Shown here one piece after another: positions 1-11,038 of a DNA stretch of 64,000 bases (position 1 is the first letter of the stretch; each line of letters begins with the position of its first letter). A program made the position numbers and the translations under genes. Origin of the DNA: Pseudosulfitobacter sp. DSM 107133 (lineage in GTDB: Bacteria > Pseudomonadota > Alphaproteobacteria > Rhodobacterales > Rhodobacteraceae); contig NZ_CP085154.1 in assembly GCF_022788695.1 (NCBI RefSeq), forward strand, positions 1 to 64,000. The letters run 5' to 3'. The notes under the pieces are model-generated. The model ran no database searches and was not told where the DNA came from. It worked only from the letters and a program-made list of their open reading frames with translations.

Positions 1-1353
1 ATGACACAAGAAAAATGGGGACAGCTGAGACAACGGCTGCTCAAAACCGTCGGACAGAACAACTTTACAACCTGGATTGAACCGCTGGAATTCCATCAGT
101 TGGAAGACGGAATTGCCACATTCAATGTGCCCACCAACTTTATGGGCAACTATGTCAGCCAGAATTTTGCCGATCTGATTCTGCATGAGCTGCGCAATGA
201 AAATTCCAGCATCAACCGGCTGAATTTCACCGTTGCCGCCAATATGTCGGAAAAGCCGCGTTCGATGCCCGCCAAACCTGCTGCCGCGCCCAGACCCGCC
301 CCGTCTTCGGCCCTGAACACCGCGCCGCTGGACCGTCGCTTTACCTTTGACAGTTTTGTCGTGGGCAAACCCAACGAACTGGCCCACGCCGCTGCCAAGC
401 GCGTGGCCGAAGGTGGCCCCGTCACGTTCAACCCGCTGTTTCTGTATGGTGGCGTCGGTCTGGGCAAAACCCACCTGATGCATGCCATCGCGTGGGAACT
501 GCAACAGACGCGCCCCGACCTGTCCGTGCTGTATCTGTCCGCCGAACAGTTCATGTACCGGTTCGTGCAGGCGCTGCGCGACCGCAAGATGATGGATTTC
601 AAGGAAATCTTCCGCAACGTCGACGTGCTGATGGTGGATGACGTGCAATTCATCGCCGGCAAGGATTCGACCCAGGAAGAATTCTTTCACACCTTCAACG
701 CGCTGGTCGACCAGAATCGCCAGATCATCATTTCGGCAGACCGTGCCCCCGGCGAGATCAAGGATCTTGAGGATCGTGTGAAATCGCGCCTGCAATGTGG
801 CCTGGTCGTCGATTTGCACCCCACAGATTACGAACTGCGGCTGGGCATCCTGCAAAGCAAGGTCGAACAGCAAAGCAAGAACTACCCCGACCTGTCCATC
901 GCCCCCGGCGTGCTGGAATTCCTGGCCCACCGCATTTCGACCAACGTGCGTGTGCTTGAAGGGGCGCTGACCCGTCTGTTCGCCTTTGCCTCGCTCGTGG
1001 GCCGCGAGATCGACATGGACCTGACGCAGGACTGTCTGGCCGACGTGCTGCGTGCGTCCGAACGCAAGATCACCATCGAAGAGATCCAGCGCCGCGTGTC
1101 CGAGCATTACAACATCCGCCTGTCGGACATGATCGGCCCCAAACGCCTGCGCAGCTATGCGCGTCCGCGTCAGGTGGCCATGTACCTGTCCAAACATCTG
1201 ACCAGCCGGTCGCTGCCCGAGATCGGGCGCCGGTTCGGGGGGCGCGACCACACCACCGTCATGCACGGCGTGCGCCGCATCGAAGAGCTGAAAGTGCAGG
1301 ATGGTCAGATCGCCGAGGATCTGGAACTGCTGCGCCGCGCGCTCGAAGCGTAA
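1..1353 (+). CDS. dnaA: Chromosomal replication initiator protein DnaA
   Basis: This is the AAA+ ATPase that binds DnaA boxes and opens the origin. The 450-residue protein has all four family domains: an N-terminal domain I, a Pro/Ala-rich linker near residues 85-110, an ATPase core with Walker A GGVGLGKT near residue 150 and Walker B MVDDVQF near 210, and a C-terminal DNA-binding domain carrying the signature RDHTTVMHG near 416. The window opens exactly on its ATG, so its promoter is not visible. It is followed by a strong terminator and then dnaN, so it is probably its own transcription unit. The nearest good origin candidate is about 46 kb away, not beside this gene. Confidence 0.97.
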   Translation: MTQEKWGQLRQRLLKTVGQNNFTTWIEPLEFHQLEDGIATFNVPTNFMGNYVSQNFADLILHELRNENSSINRLNFTVAANMSEKPRSMPAKPAAAPRPAPSSALNTAPLDRRFTFDSFVVGKPNELAHAAAKRVAEGGPVTFNPLFLYGGVGLGKTHLMHAIAWELQQTRPDLSVLYLSAEQFMYRFVQALRDRKMMDFKEIFRNVDVLMVDDVQFIAGKDSTQEEFFHTFNALVDQNRQIIISADRAPGEIKDLEDRVKSRLQCGLVVDLHPTDYELRLGILQSKVEQQSKNYPDLSIAPGVLEFLAHRISTNVRVLEGALTRLFAFASLVGREIDMDLTQDCLADVLRASERKITIEEIQRRVSEHYNIRLSDMIGPKRLRSYARPRQVAMYLSKHLTSRSLPEIGRRFGGRDHTTVMHGVRRIEELKVQDGQIAEDLELLRRALEA

Positions 1354-1373
1354 ACCTGCGTCACCTGTACCAC

Positions 1374-1398
1374 ACGGCACCCTTTTCGGGTGCCGTTT
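1374..1398 (+). terminator. Rho-independent terminator after dnaA
   Basis: A perfect 9 bp stem, ACGGCACCC (1374-1382) with GGGTGCCGT (1388-1396), closes a 5-base loop and runs into a T-rich tail. It lies 21 bases after the dnaA stop, which suggests that dnaN is transcribed from its own promoter in the remaining gap to 1532. I see no DnaA boxes in that gap. Confidence 0.85.
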
Positions 1399-1532
1399 GC
1401 GTTTGTAGGGCGCGCAATTCACCTGCCGCGCTTGACCCTTCTGTCAATCCGGTCGACAACAAACAAAAAGGTTGAGAATACGCCGGTATAGGGTAGTTTG
1501 CCCCTCCCGGTGGTCCGATTGGAGAGGGACAG

Positions 1533-2651
1533 ATGAAAATCAGTATTGAACGGGCCGCGTTGCTCAAAGCCGTGAGCCAGGCCCAGTCGGTTGTCGAACG
1601 CCGCAACACCATTCCGATCCTTGCCAATGTGCTGATCGAGGCCGAAGGCGCTGACGTGATGTTCCGCGCCACCGATCTGGATATCGAAGTCGTGGACAAG
1701 GCCCCCGCACAAGTCGAGCGCGCTGGCGCCACCACCGTGTCGGCCACCACCTTGCATGAAATCGTGCGCAAACTGCCCGATGGCGCGCTGGTCACCCTGA
1801 CCGCCGATGCCGCCGCAGGCCGCCTGACGGTTGAAGCGGGCCGGTCGAACTTTTCGCTGGCGACCCTGCCCAAGGAAGACTTCCCGGTCATGGCCTCGTC
1901 TGAGTATGCGTCGAATTTCTCGATTGACGCGGCCAAGCTGCGCCGTCTGTTCGACAAATCCAAATTCGCCATTTCGACCGAAGAGACGCGGTATTACCTG
2001 AACGGTGTCTACATGCACGTCGCCACCGGCGAAGACGGCAAAGTGCTGCGCTGTGTGGCCACAGACGGTCACCGCCTGGCACGGATCGACACCGACCTGC
2101 CCGCAGGGGCCGACGAGATGCCGGGCGTGATCGTGCCCCGCAAGACCGTGGGCGAACTGCGCAAGCTGCTGGACGATGACGAGATGAAAATTGCCGTTTC
2201 GGTCTCGGAAACCAAGGTGCGCTTTGCCACGCCGGAGATCACACTGACATCCAAGGTGATCGACGGGACCTTCCCCGACTACACCCGCGTTATTCCACAG
2301 GGCAATACCCGCAAACTGGAAGTGGACGCCAGCGACTTTGCCCGCGCCGTGGACCGTGTGGCGACCGTGTCGTCCGAGCGTTCGCGCGCGGTCAAGCTGC
2401 AACTGGACGAAGACCGGCTGATCCTTTCGGTCAACGCGCCCGACAGCGGTGCCGCCGAAGAAGAACTGGCCGTGTCGTACAATGACGAGCGGCTGGAAAT
2501 CGGGTTCAACGCCAAATACCTGCTGGAGATTGCCAGTCAGGTGGACCGCGAAAACGCCGTGTTCATGTTCAACTCGTCGGGCGATCCGACCTTGATGCGT
2601 GAAGGCAATGACATGTCGGCGGTCTACGTCGTCATGCCGATGCGCGTTTAA
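1533..2651 (+). CDS. dnaN: DNA polymerase III beta subunit (sliding clamp)
   Basis: The 372-residue protein is the ring-shaped clamp that tethers DNA polymerase III to the template; its length suits three repeated clamp domains of about 120 residues. The opening MKISIERAALLKAVSQAQ and the closing YVVMPMRV are family hallmarks (the C-terminal MPMR motif). The ATG follows a purine-rich GGAGAGGGAC ribosome site. It sits between dnaA and recF in the classical order. A promoter is expected in the 130 bases after the dnaA terminator, but no convincing -35/-10 pair stands out. Confidence 0.97.
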   Translation: MKISIERAALLKAVSQAQSVVERRNTIPILANVLIEAEGADVMFRATDLDIEVVDKAPAQVERAGATTVSATTLHEIVRKLPDGALVTLTADAAAGRLTVEAGRSNFSLATLPKEDFPVMASSEYASNFSIDAAKLRRLFDKSKFAISTEETRYYLNGVYMHVATGEDGKVLRCVATDGHRLARIDTDLPAGADEMPGVIVPRKTVGELRKLLDDDEMKIAVSVSETKVRFATPEITLTSKVIDGTFPDYTRVIPQGNTRKLEVDASDFARAVDRVATVSSERSRAVKLQLDEDRLILSVNAPDSGAAEEELAVSYNDERLEIGFNAKYLLEIASQVDRENAVFMFNSSGDPTLMREGNDMSAVYVVMPMRV

Positions 2652-2654
2652 GAG

Positions 2655-2695
2655 TTTTCTTGCCTCCGGCGGGGATATTTAAGGCCAAAAGAAAG
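2655..2695. repeat. Rhodobacterales-type intergenic repeat
   Basis: The dnaN-recF gap holds a short element with core GCCTCCGGCGGGGATATTT, flanked by an imperfect inverted repeat (TTTCTTGCCT at 2656-2665 against AGGCCAAAAGAAA at 2682-2694). I recognise this core from memory as a motif scattered through intergenic regions of Rhodobacteraceae genomes. I noticed only this one copy in the window. Its repeat status is recalled knowledge and cannot be shown from this sequence alone. Confidence 0.55.
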
Positions 2696-2703
2696 GGACA
2701 GTT

Positions 2704-3807
2704 GTGAAGCTGTCCCTTTCTGCATTGACGATTTCGCATTTCAGATCGCACCGGATGGCGCGGATCGCTGTGGATCCGCGCCCCGTGGCGCTGTTTGGCC
2801 CCAATGGCGCGGGCAAGACCAACATTCTTGAGGCGGTGTCGCTGTTTTCGCCCGGTCGCGGTTTGCGCCGGTCCAGCGCCGAGGACATGACCCGCAGGCC
2901 CGAGGCGCTGGGGTGGAAGATCAGCGGCGTGCTGACCTCGCTGCGGCAGGTGCACGAGATCGACATCGTCTCCGAGGCCGGCGGCGCGCGTCAGGTGCGG
3001 ATTGACGGTAAGGCAGCCGCGCAAGTGGCGCTGGGACGGGTGGCACGGGTGCTGTGGCTGATCCCCGCGATGGACCGGCTGTGGATCGAGGGCGCGGAAG
3101 GGCGTCGGCGGTTCCTGGACCGGATGACGCTGAGTTTCGAACCCGGCCATGCCGATCTGTCACTGGCCTATGAAAAGGCGATGCGCGAACGCAACCGGCT
3201 GTTGAAAGACATGGTGCGTGATCCGGCGTGGTACGGCGCGCTTGAGGCACAGATGGCGCAGGCTGGGGCGGCGATCCATGCCAACCGGCTGACCACGCTG
3301 GCCCAGCTGCACAGCGCCCAGCAGGATGCGCAGACGGCCTTTCCCACCGCCGACCTTGAGCTGGTACATGCGGATGCGCCCCTGCCCCCCTCCGAGGATG
3401 ATCTGCGCACGGCGCTGGCCGAGGGGCGCAAACGCGATCTGGCTGCAGGGCGCACGCTGATCGGGCCGCACCGCGCCGATCTGATCGGCACCTATGCGGC
3501 CAAGGATGTGCCCGCCCGCGACTGTTCCACCGGAGAGCAAAAGGCGCTGTTGGTGTCGCTGATCCTTGCCAATGCACGGGCGCTGGCCCAAAGCTTTGGC
3601 GCGCCGCCGCTGTTGCTGCTGGACGAGGTTGCGGCCCATCTGGACGCGGACAGGCGCGCGGCGCTGTACGACGAAATTGTTGCCCTGGGCGCACAGGCCT
3701 GGATGACAGGCACCGACCGCAACCTGTTCGACGCATTGGGCGCACGGGCGCAGTATTTGCATGTGACCGAGGCAGAGGGCGCTTCAAAAGTAGAGGCCGT
3801 GACATGA
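2704..3807 (+). CDS. recF: DNA replication and repair protein RecF
   Basis: RecF is an SMC-like ATPase that helps load RecA at single-strand gaps through the RecFOR pathway. Visible motifs are Walker A GPNGAGKTN near residues 32-40, an ABC-type signature STGEQKALL near 275 and Walker B LLLLDEVAAHLD near 302. The start is a GTG preceded by AAGGGACAG, a reasonable ribosome site; this gives 367 residues, normal for the family. It is the third gene of the dnaA-dnaN-recF order. Its stop overlaps the next start as ATGA, so the downstream exporter gene is probably translationally coupled to it. Confidence 0.95.
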   Translation: MKLSLSALTISHFRSHRMARIAVDPRPVALFGPNGAGKTNILEAVSLFSPGRGLRRSSAEDMTRRPEALGWKISGVLTSLRQVHEIDIVSEAGGARQVRIDGKAAAQVALGRVARVLWLIPAMDRLWIEGAEGRRRFLDRMTLSFEPGHADLSLAYEKAMRERNRLLKDMVRDPAWYGALEAQMAQAGAAIHANRLTTLAQLHSAQQDAQTAFPTADLELVHADAPLPPSEDDLRTALAEGRKRDLAAGRTLIGPHRADLIGTYAAKDVPARDCSTGEQKALLVSLILANARALAQSFGAPPLLLLDEVAAHLDADRRAALYDEIVALGAQAWMTGTDRNLFDALGARAQYLHVTEAEGASKVEAVT

Positions 3808-4424
3808 CGCTGAACTGGTCTGATCTGTTGCTGTATTGCGGCGCTTTGCTGATCCTGTTCCTGACGCCGGGGCCGGTCTGGCTGGCGTTGATGGCGCGCG
3901 GTTTGTCGGGCGGCTTTCGCGCGGCCTGGCCGCTGGCACTGGGCGTGGCGATTGGCGACATCGTCTGGCCGCTGGTCGCGGTGCTGGGGATTGCGTGGAT
4001 CCTGTCCGTGTTCGACACCTTCATGCTGGTGTTGCGCTGGGTGGCCTGCGGTGTGTTCATCGTGATGGGCGCGATGCTGATCCGCCACGCAGGCGCCGCC
4101 ATCAGCGCAGACAACCGCCTGACCCGCCCCGGCATGATGGCCGGATTTCTGGCCGGAATCCTTGCCATTCTGGGCAACCCCAAGGCGGTGTTGTTCTATA
4201 TGGGCGTGCTGCCCGGCTTTTTCGATCTGCGTGCAATAACCTGGATCGACGTCGCGCTGATCATCGGCGCTTCGGTTTTGATACCGCTTGTTGGCAACCT
4301 GACGATGGCTGCATTTGTGGGACGTGTGCGCAGCTTTGTCACGACTTCGGGGGCGCTGCGGCGGATCAATATCGGGGCCGGTGTGCTGCTGATTCTCGTG
4401 GGCCTTGTACTCCCCTTTGTGTGA
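3804..4424 (+). CDS. LysE/RhtB-family exporter
   Basis: This is a 206-residue, mostly hydrophobic protein with about six membrane segments and the LysE/RhtB opening: a segment ending in FLTPGPVWLALMARGLSGG, which holds the conserved P-G-P turn, then a Gly-rich second helix. Members export amino acids or their analogues from the cytoplasm; the substrate cannot be read from the sequence. It overlaps the recF stop by four bases, so it is probably co-transcribed with recF, although nothing links their functions. The next gene, gyrB, has its own promoter-like sequence. Confidence 0.88.
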   Translation: MTLNWSDLLLYCGALLILFLTPGPVWLALMARGLSGGFRAAWPLALGVAIGDIVWPLVAVLGIAWILSVFDTFMLVLRWVACGVFIVMGAMLIRHAGAAISADNRLTRPGMMAGFLAGILAILGNPKAVLFYMGVLPGFFDLRAITWIDVALIIGASVLIPLVGNLTMAAFVGRVRSFVTTSGALRRINIGAGVLLILVGLVLPFV

Positions 4425-4446
4425 CCCAGAAACTTGTCTCGATCGC

Positions 4447-4475
4447 GTGACATCCCCGTACAAAAACCCTATAAA
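4447..4475 (+). promoter_or_regulatory. Candidate gyrB promoter (sigma-70 type)
   Basis: GTGACA (4447-4452), one base off the -35 consensus, is separated by exactly 17 bases from TATAAA (4470-4475), one base off the -10 consensus. Transcription would begin near 4482, about 20 bases before the gyrB start. The match is by eye only. Confidence 0.55.
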
Positions 4476-4494
4476 ATAACAAAAAATATAGGGT
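4466..4494. repeat. Inverted repeat overlapping the gyrB -10 element and leader
   Basis: ACCCTAT (4466-4472) and ATAGGGT (4488-4494) are perfect inverted copies separated by 15 AT-rich bases. The left arm overlaps the candidate -10 hexamer, and the right arm includes GGGTGA, the closest ribosome-site-like sequence before the gyrB ATG at 4503. It could be an operator, but chance is not excluded. Confidence 0.45.
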
Positions 4495-4496
4495 GA

Positions 4497-6920
<2,424 letters not shown>

Positions 6921-6928
6921 TTGAACCT

Positions 6929-6951
6929 GTAGGGGCCGATTTGGCCCCTAC
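6929..6951. terminator. Bidirectional hairpin between gyrB and mprF
   Basis: GTAGGGGCC (6929-6937) and GGCCCCTAC (6943-6951) form a perfect 9 bp stem with a 5-base loop. The right arm contains the mprF stop codon (6948-6950). The T-run is weak on both sides, so termination may be incomplete, but the position between two convergent genes is typical. Confidence 0.7.
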
Positions 6952-9530
6952 TTCCCCACAATCCCCCGCGCCGAGCCTGCGATCAGGCGGGCAGCGTCGG
7001 TCAGGGGGCCGACGGGCGGCAGGGCCGAGCGGCAGCAGAAGTAGCGTGGCTGCCAGACCGGATCGAACTTGGATTTGAACCTGCGCAAACCCTCGAAGCT
7101 ATAGAAGCGGTCGCCGTGGCTGTAGACCAGGCTGCCGAACCGCGCCCACAGGGTTGCGCCCCGTCGCCCGGACAGGCCGGCAAAGGGCACCATGCCAAGG
7201 CTGAAGCTTTCGCGACCCTCAGCCTTCAGTTGCAGCATCAGCTCGGTAAACAGAAACTCCATCGTGGCAGATGGCGCGTCGGCACGGTGGCGCATCATGT
7301 CAACGGCGCTGCTGCGGGGGGCTTCCATCAGGTTGCCAAAGGCGCAAATCTCGCCGTTCAGACGCACCAGCGCAATGCGGGTGCGGTTCAGCCAGGCCTC
7401 ATCAAAGCGCCCCACCGAGAACCGTTTTTCGCGCGCGGCATGCTGGGCCATCCAGTCGTCAGATATGCTTTGCAGCGTGGCGATCAGTTCGGGCGCGTGC
7501 GGGGGCGAAACGATTTCCACACTCAGCCCGTCGCGTTGCGCGCGGTTCCAGCTGGCGCGCAGCTTCTTGCGTTCGGGGCCTTCCAGCGAGAAATCGGGCA
7601 AGGGCACCACGGCCTCCTCACCCATTTTGTGCAGGGTCAGGCCCATGTCGATGGCCTGTTCGGTAAAGGCGGCCGAAGTTTCATAAAACACAGGTCGCGC
7701 GCCGGCAGCGCGGGCCGCATCGTGAAACGCCCATGACAGGTCTTCGACATCCTCTTGCGCGCCAACCGGTCCCCCCATGACAATCCACGAACCGCCCTTG
7801 ATCCCGTAGGACAGCACGGATTGCTGTGCGGGGCCAAACATCAACATCTTGTCCCCGGTCAGCGCGATTACATCCGATCCGGTGCCATAGGTGTTGATGA
7901 TCCTCTGCGCGGCCTCGAATGCAGCGGCATCGGGCAGCGGTGCCTTGACCCGCGCCACGCGAAAACCGGAATACAGCAAAGCCGCGCTCAGGATCACACC
8001 GGCGGTCAGAGCCGCCCGCCATGCGGCCACCGCCGGGCCATCGCCTGCAACCTGCCACCACATCAAATCTCGCGCCGCGTCGTCTGTATGAACCAGATAC
8101 CAAAGCAGGCCCAGCGAAGTCAGCGTAGACAGGGTGAACACCAGCCAGCGCACCGACAGCACCCCCTGCGTCAGCCGTGCACGCCGGTAGAATTCGCGTC
8201 GGCAGGGCCACAGGATCAACGCCATCATCGCAAGAACCATCACCCGGTCCAGATCCTGCGTTTTGAGTGCGGCAACCACAACTCCGACCAGCAACGCCAC
8301 CAGAACCGCCCAATAGGCCAGCCTGGAGCGGCGAAACACCGACACAGACAGCACCGCCAGCAACGACCCGATAATCGAAGACACCAGCGGCCCGCCTTCG
8401 ACCATGGTCAGGGGCAGCAGGGTTTCCAGCTCTTCGGCGCGGCCTGTGGGGTTGGGGATCAGTCCCGCAAACATCATGAACAATCCCGAGGCCAGCACCA
8501 GAAACCCCGTCGCCATGGGAATCAGCGACCGGCCCGCCAACACCATCGGCGCAAGTCCCGGAATGGTCGGCAGCCGCGAACCTGCGGCGCTCCAGACCTC
8601 GGTCAGTGACAACAACAGCAGCGCCAGAACAAAGGGCAGCAGGAAATAGATCAGCCGGAACAACAACAGTGCGGTCACCGCATCGTTCACCGGAACCGTC
8701 GCGGGCAGGGCCGCGATGACCACGCTTTCAAACACCCCGATTCCGCCGGGCACATGGCTGGCCACGCCCACCATCGTCGCCACGGCAAAGACCGCCAGCA
8801 TGTTGGCAAAGGGCAGCGCACCCGTGGGCAGCAACAGGTGCAGAACCAGCGCGGCCATGACCATATCAACGCCGGTGATCGCCAGTTGGCGCAGCAGGTC
8901 CCTGCCCCGCGGCGCCGATAGCTTGAACCCCCCCCAGCTGAACGTTCCGCCCCATTGCGAAATGACGCCCAGCGCGATCACCGACACCACAAGCAAACCG
9001 ATGGCAATCAGCCGCAGCGTTTCGGGGGCAATGTTCACCAGCACCTGCAACGCTGCGGGATGCACCGCCACCGCGCCCAGACCGATCAGTGTCGACCCGA
9101 TCCCGAAAGACATCGCCGCAAAGGTGGAAATCGCAGCCACATCATAGGCATCCAACCCCAAAGCCGAATATATGCGATAGCGCACGGCACCACCCGACAC
9201 GAGGCTGAGCCCGATGGTGTTGCCCAGCGCATACCCCAGAAACCCGCCCAGCGCGATGGAACTGGCAGGCGCGGTTTTCCCGATATAGCGCAACGCGGAC
9301 CAGTCATAGCCGATCAGCGCGATATACCCCACCGCCGTTGCCGCCAGCGCACCGGCTATCAGATGTGGCGGTGTTGCACGCAGTTGCGCCAGCACCACGC
9401 GCATGTCGAGCGGTGCCAGCAAATGATACAGCGCATAAACACCGCCAATGAACAGCACGCCGGTCAGGATCAGCGGAGCATGCTGGCGCAACAGCCTGCG
9501 CGCGCGGCTGCCCGTCTCGCGATCCGTCAT
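6948..9530 (-). CDS. mprF: Bifunctional phosphatidylglycerol lysyltransferase/flippase MprF
   Basis: MprF transfers an aminoacyl group, usually lysine, from charged tRNA to phosphatidylglycerol and flips the product outward, lowering surface negative charge and sensitivity to cationic peptides. The 860-residue product has an N-terminal half of many membrane helices (flippase part) and a C-terminal soluble DUF2156 acyltransferase domain covering about the last 300 residues. I chose the ATG at 9530 because AAAGG lies seven bases upstream; an ATG at 9557 would add nine residues. It converges on gyrB and is divergent from the DUF2853 gene. Amino-acid specificity cannot be told from sequence. Confidence 0.88.
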   Translation of the reverse strand: MTDRETGSRARRLLRQHAPLILTGVLFIGGVYALYHLLAPLDMRVVLAQLRATPPHLIAGALAATAVGYIALIGYDWSALRYIGKTAPASSIALGGFLGYALGNTIGLSLVSGGAVRYRIYSALGLDAYDVAAISTFAAMSFGIGSTLIGLGAVAVHPAALQVLVNIAPETLRLIAIGLLVVSVIALGVISQWGGTFSWGGFKLSAPRGRDLLRQLAITGVDMVMAALVLHLLLPTGALPFANMLAVFAVATMVGVASHVPGGIGVFESVVIAALPATVPVNDAVTALLLFRLIYFLLPFVLALLLLSLTEVWSAAGSRLPTIPGLAPMVLAGRSLIPMATGFLVLASGLFMMFAGLIPNPTGRAEELETLLPLTMVEGGPLVSSIIGSLLAVLSVSVFRRSRLAYWAVLVALLVGVVVAALKTQDLDRVMVLAMMALILWPCRREFYRRARLTQGVLSVRWLVFTLSTLTSLGLLWYLVHTDDAARDLMWWQVAGDGPAVAAWRAALTAGVILSAALLYSGFRVARVKAPLPDAAAFEAAQRIINTYGTGSDVIALTGDKMLMFGPAQQSVLSYGIKGGSWIVMGGPVGAQEDVEDLSWAFHDAARAAGARPVFYETSAAFTEQAIDMGLTLHKMGEEAVVPLPDFSLEGPERKKLRASWNRAQRDGLSVEIVSPPHAPELIATLQSISDDWMAQHAAREKRFSVGRFDEAWLNRTRIALVRLNGEICAFGNLMEAPRSSAVDMMRHRADAPSATMEFLFTELMLQLKAEGRESFSLGMVPFAGLSGRRGATLWARFGSLVYSHGDRFYSFEGLRRFKSKFDPVWQPRYFCCRSALPPVGPLTDAARLIAGSARGIVGK

Positions 9531-9729
9531 ATCGGTGCCTTTGTTATCCTGGCTCATATCTCGATCTGCTTTTCTGATCCGGGGTCGATTGCACGCTATA
9601 TAGCCGGACACACAGCCGTTCGCAGGTCCTAAATGCGCAGTTTGTAATTGCGGGATGTCGGCACGCTCCCGCTTTGGGGGAAAATTGTAAAAATTTTTCC
9701 TTTGTAGCGGCACCGATAGACCGTAGGAT

Positions 9730-9770
9730 TCCCACCAAGGCCGGAATTTGCGGCCAAGTCCAAGGTGGGA
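9730..9770 (+). promoter_or_regulatory. Nested stem structure covering the ribosome site of the DUF2853 gene
   Basis: An outer stem TCCCACC (9730-9736) with GGTGGGA (9764-9770) encloses an inner hairpin GGCCG (9739-9743) with CGGCC (9751-9755). The right outer arm is part of GGTGGGAG, the ribosome-binding site for the ATG at 9779, so folding would hide it. This is an inferred leader control element, seen directly as base pairing but without a known family match. Confidence 0.5.
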
Positions 9771-9778
9771 GATTGAAT

Positions 9779-10120
9779 ATGGGCAAACGTGACGACCTGA
9801 TCGCGCAATACGCGGATGATCTGAAAAACAAATGCGGTATGACGCCGGATATGGACCTGTTGACCAAGGTCACCATCGGCTGTGGACCGGCGATTTACAA
9901 CGCCGATGCCTCTACGGTCGCTGCAACACAGCCAGCCGAGCTGGAAACCGTCAAAGAGAATTTCCTGATCAAAAAGCTGGGGCTGGCAGATGGTCCGCAG
10001 CTGATGGAAGCGATCAACAGCGTGCTTGCCACCTATGGCCAGTCCGAGCGCAACAAATACCGCGCCGTGGTCTATTACATGCTGACCAAACATTTTGGCA
10101 AAGACAGCGTTTACGGCTGA
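9779..10120 (+). CDS. DUF2853 family protein
   Basis: The product is a small cytoplasmic protein of 113 residues starting MGKRDDLIAQYADDLKNK and ending HFGKDSVYG, which I recognise as the DUF2853 family common in alphaproteobacteria. No biochemical role is known to me. It is rich in charged residues and has no signal or membrane segment. The ATG at 9779 has a clear GGGAG ribosome site seven bases upstream, which lies in the right arm of a predicted leader stem. It is a single gene, divergent from mprF and followed by its own terminator. Confidence 0.8.
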   Translation: MGKRDDLIAQYADDLKNKCGMTPDMDLLTKVTIGCGPAIYNADASTVAATQPAELETVKENFLIKKLGLADGPQLMEAINSVLATYGQSERNKYRAVVYYMLTKHFGKDSVYG

Positions 10121-10144
10121 TTGCCCTTGTCAGAGACTGTTTCA

Positions 10145-10167
10145 GGCCCGCATCACGCGGGCCTTTT
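10145..10167 (+). terminator. Rho-independent terminator after the DUF2853 gene
   Basis: GGCCCGC (10145-10151) and GCGGGCC (10157-10163) form a perfect 7 bp stem with loop ATCAC, followed by TTTT. It lies 25 bases after the stop and just before the end of the convergent DUF1761 gene. Confidence 0.85.
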
Positions 10168-10171
10168 GTAT

Positions 10172-10570
10172 TCAGGTGAACAGGGTCAACACGACGCCGA
10201 TGATGGCGCAACCAAAGGTGGCATAGCCGCCGTCAATCAGCGTCAACTTGAACGGTCGCCCCGGATAGGCGTTGTTGATCATGATCCACGGGCTGATGAA
10301 AAACAGTCCCACACCCAGACCGGACACCAGCCCCTTGGCCAGCGTATCAATGCCCGACAGGGCGAAGATATGGCGCATCATGCCCGCGACCAAGACCATC
10401 GCAATGGCCGACAGGATGAACGGCAAGGCCGAGCCGTTGCCCTCGGGTTTGCCATCCGGCCCCGCTTTGATGCCAACGGCGGCCATCCACGGTTTGGAAA
10501 GCGCCATGTACCACACCGCACCAAAAATCCACGCCGCAGCGCCCGCGACAATTACAGAAAGAACACCCAT
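10172..10570 (-). CDS. DUF1761 family membrane protein
   Basis: The 132-residue protein has four hydrophobic segments and opens MGVLSVIVAGAAAWIFGAVW, followed by YMALSKPWM, the typical beginning of DUF1761 inner-membrane proteins. The function is unknown. It lies 48 bases downstream of the EVE-domain gene on the same strand with no terminator visible between, so it may be the last member of the tsaD-gpsA-yciI-EVE run. A conserved proline-glycine turn (NNAYPGRPFK) precedes the last helix. Confidence 0.75.
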   Translation of the reverse strand: MGVLSVIVAGAAAWIFGAVWYMALSKPWMAAVGIKAGPDGKPEGNGSALPFILSAIAMVLVAGMMRHIFALSGIDTLAKGLVSGLGVGLFFISPWIMINNAYPGRPFKLTLIDGGYATFGCAIIGVVLTLFT

Positions 10571-10618
10571 CCAGAACTCCTTTGTTCCCTGCCGGTCATC
10601 TCGCAGAAAGCATAGCCC

Positions 10619-11038
10619 TCAGGGATCAATTCCGGCAAGCCCGCAGACGATCTGCCATTCTTCATCCGTGACCGGCTGTACCGACAGCCGCGAATTGCGC
10701 ACCAGCATCATGTCGTCCAGACGGCCATCGGCCTTGATCATATCCAGCGTTACCGGCGTTTTCACGGATTTAACCGCCTTAATGTCCACGCATTCCCAAC
10801 GGGCGTCGTCGGTGCTGCTGTCGGGGTGTGCTTCGGCAATCACTTCGACCACGCCCACCACAGCCTTTTCGGTTCGCGAGTGATAAAAGAACCCCAGATC
10901 GCCCAACCTCATCTCGCGCATGAAATTGCGCGCCTGATAGTTGCGCACGCCGTCCCATTCCTCGCCCGCAGCGCCCTTGGCCTGCTGGTCGTCCCAGCCC
11001 CAGGTGGATGGCTCCGATTTGAAAAGCCAGTAGGCCAT
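10619..11038 (-). CDS. EVE domain-containing protein
   Basis: EVE domains belong to the PUA-like/YTH-related fold, and some bind modified bases in nucleic acids. The 139-residue product opens MAYWLFKSEPSTWGWDDQ and carries the family motifs WDGVRNYQARNFMREM and LGFFYHSRTEKAVVGVVEV. I start it at 11038, where the ATG overlaps the yciI stop by one base (TGATG); a longer in-frame extension upstream has no support. Its place at the end of the tsaD-gpsA-yciI run is common in Rhodobacteraceae but gives no direct clue to the ligand. Confidence 0.88.
   Translation of the reverse strand: MAYWLFKSEPSTWGWDDQQAKGAAGEEWDGVRNYQARNFMREMRLGDLGFFYHSRTEKAVVGVVEVIAEAHPDSSTDDARWECVDIKAVKSVKTPVTLDMIKADGRLDDMMLVRNSRLSVQPVTDEEWQIVCGLAGIDP

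Noticed and set aside
1399..1532. The dnaA-dnaN gap as replication origin
   Set aside because: This is the origin in many bacteria, but no DnaA box was seen here, and the gap is short; 46305-46705 is far better supported.
1419..2402. A 327-codon minus-strand frame across dnaN
   Set aside because: It runs opposite the conserved dnaN gene and lacks recognisable motifs or a convincing ribosome site.
2921..4183. A 420-codon minus-strand frame across recF and the LysE gene
   Set aside because: Pro/Arg/Ala-rich translation opposite two well-conserved genes; a shadow frame.
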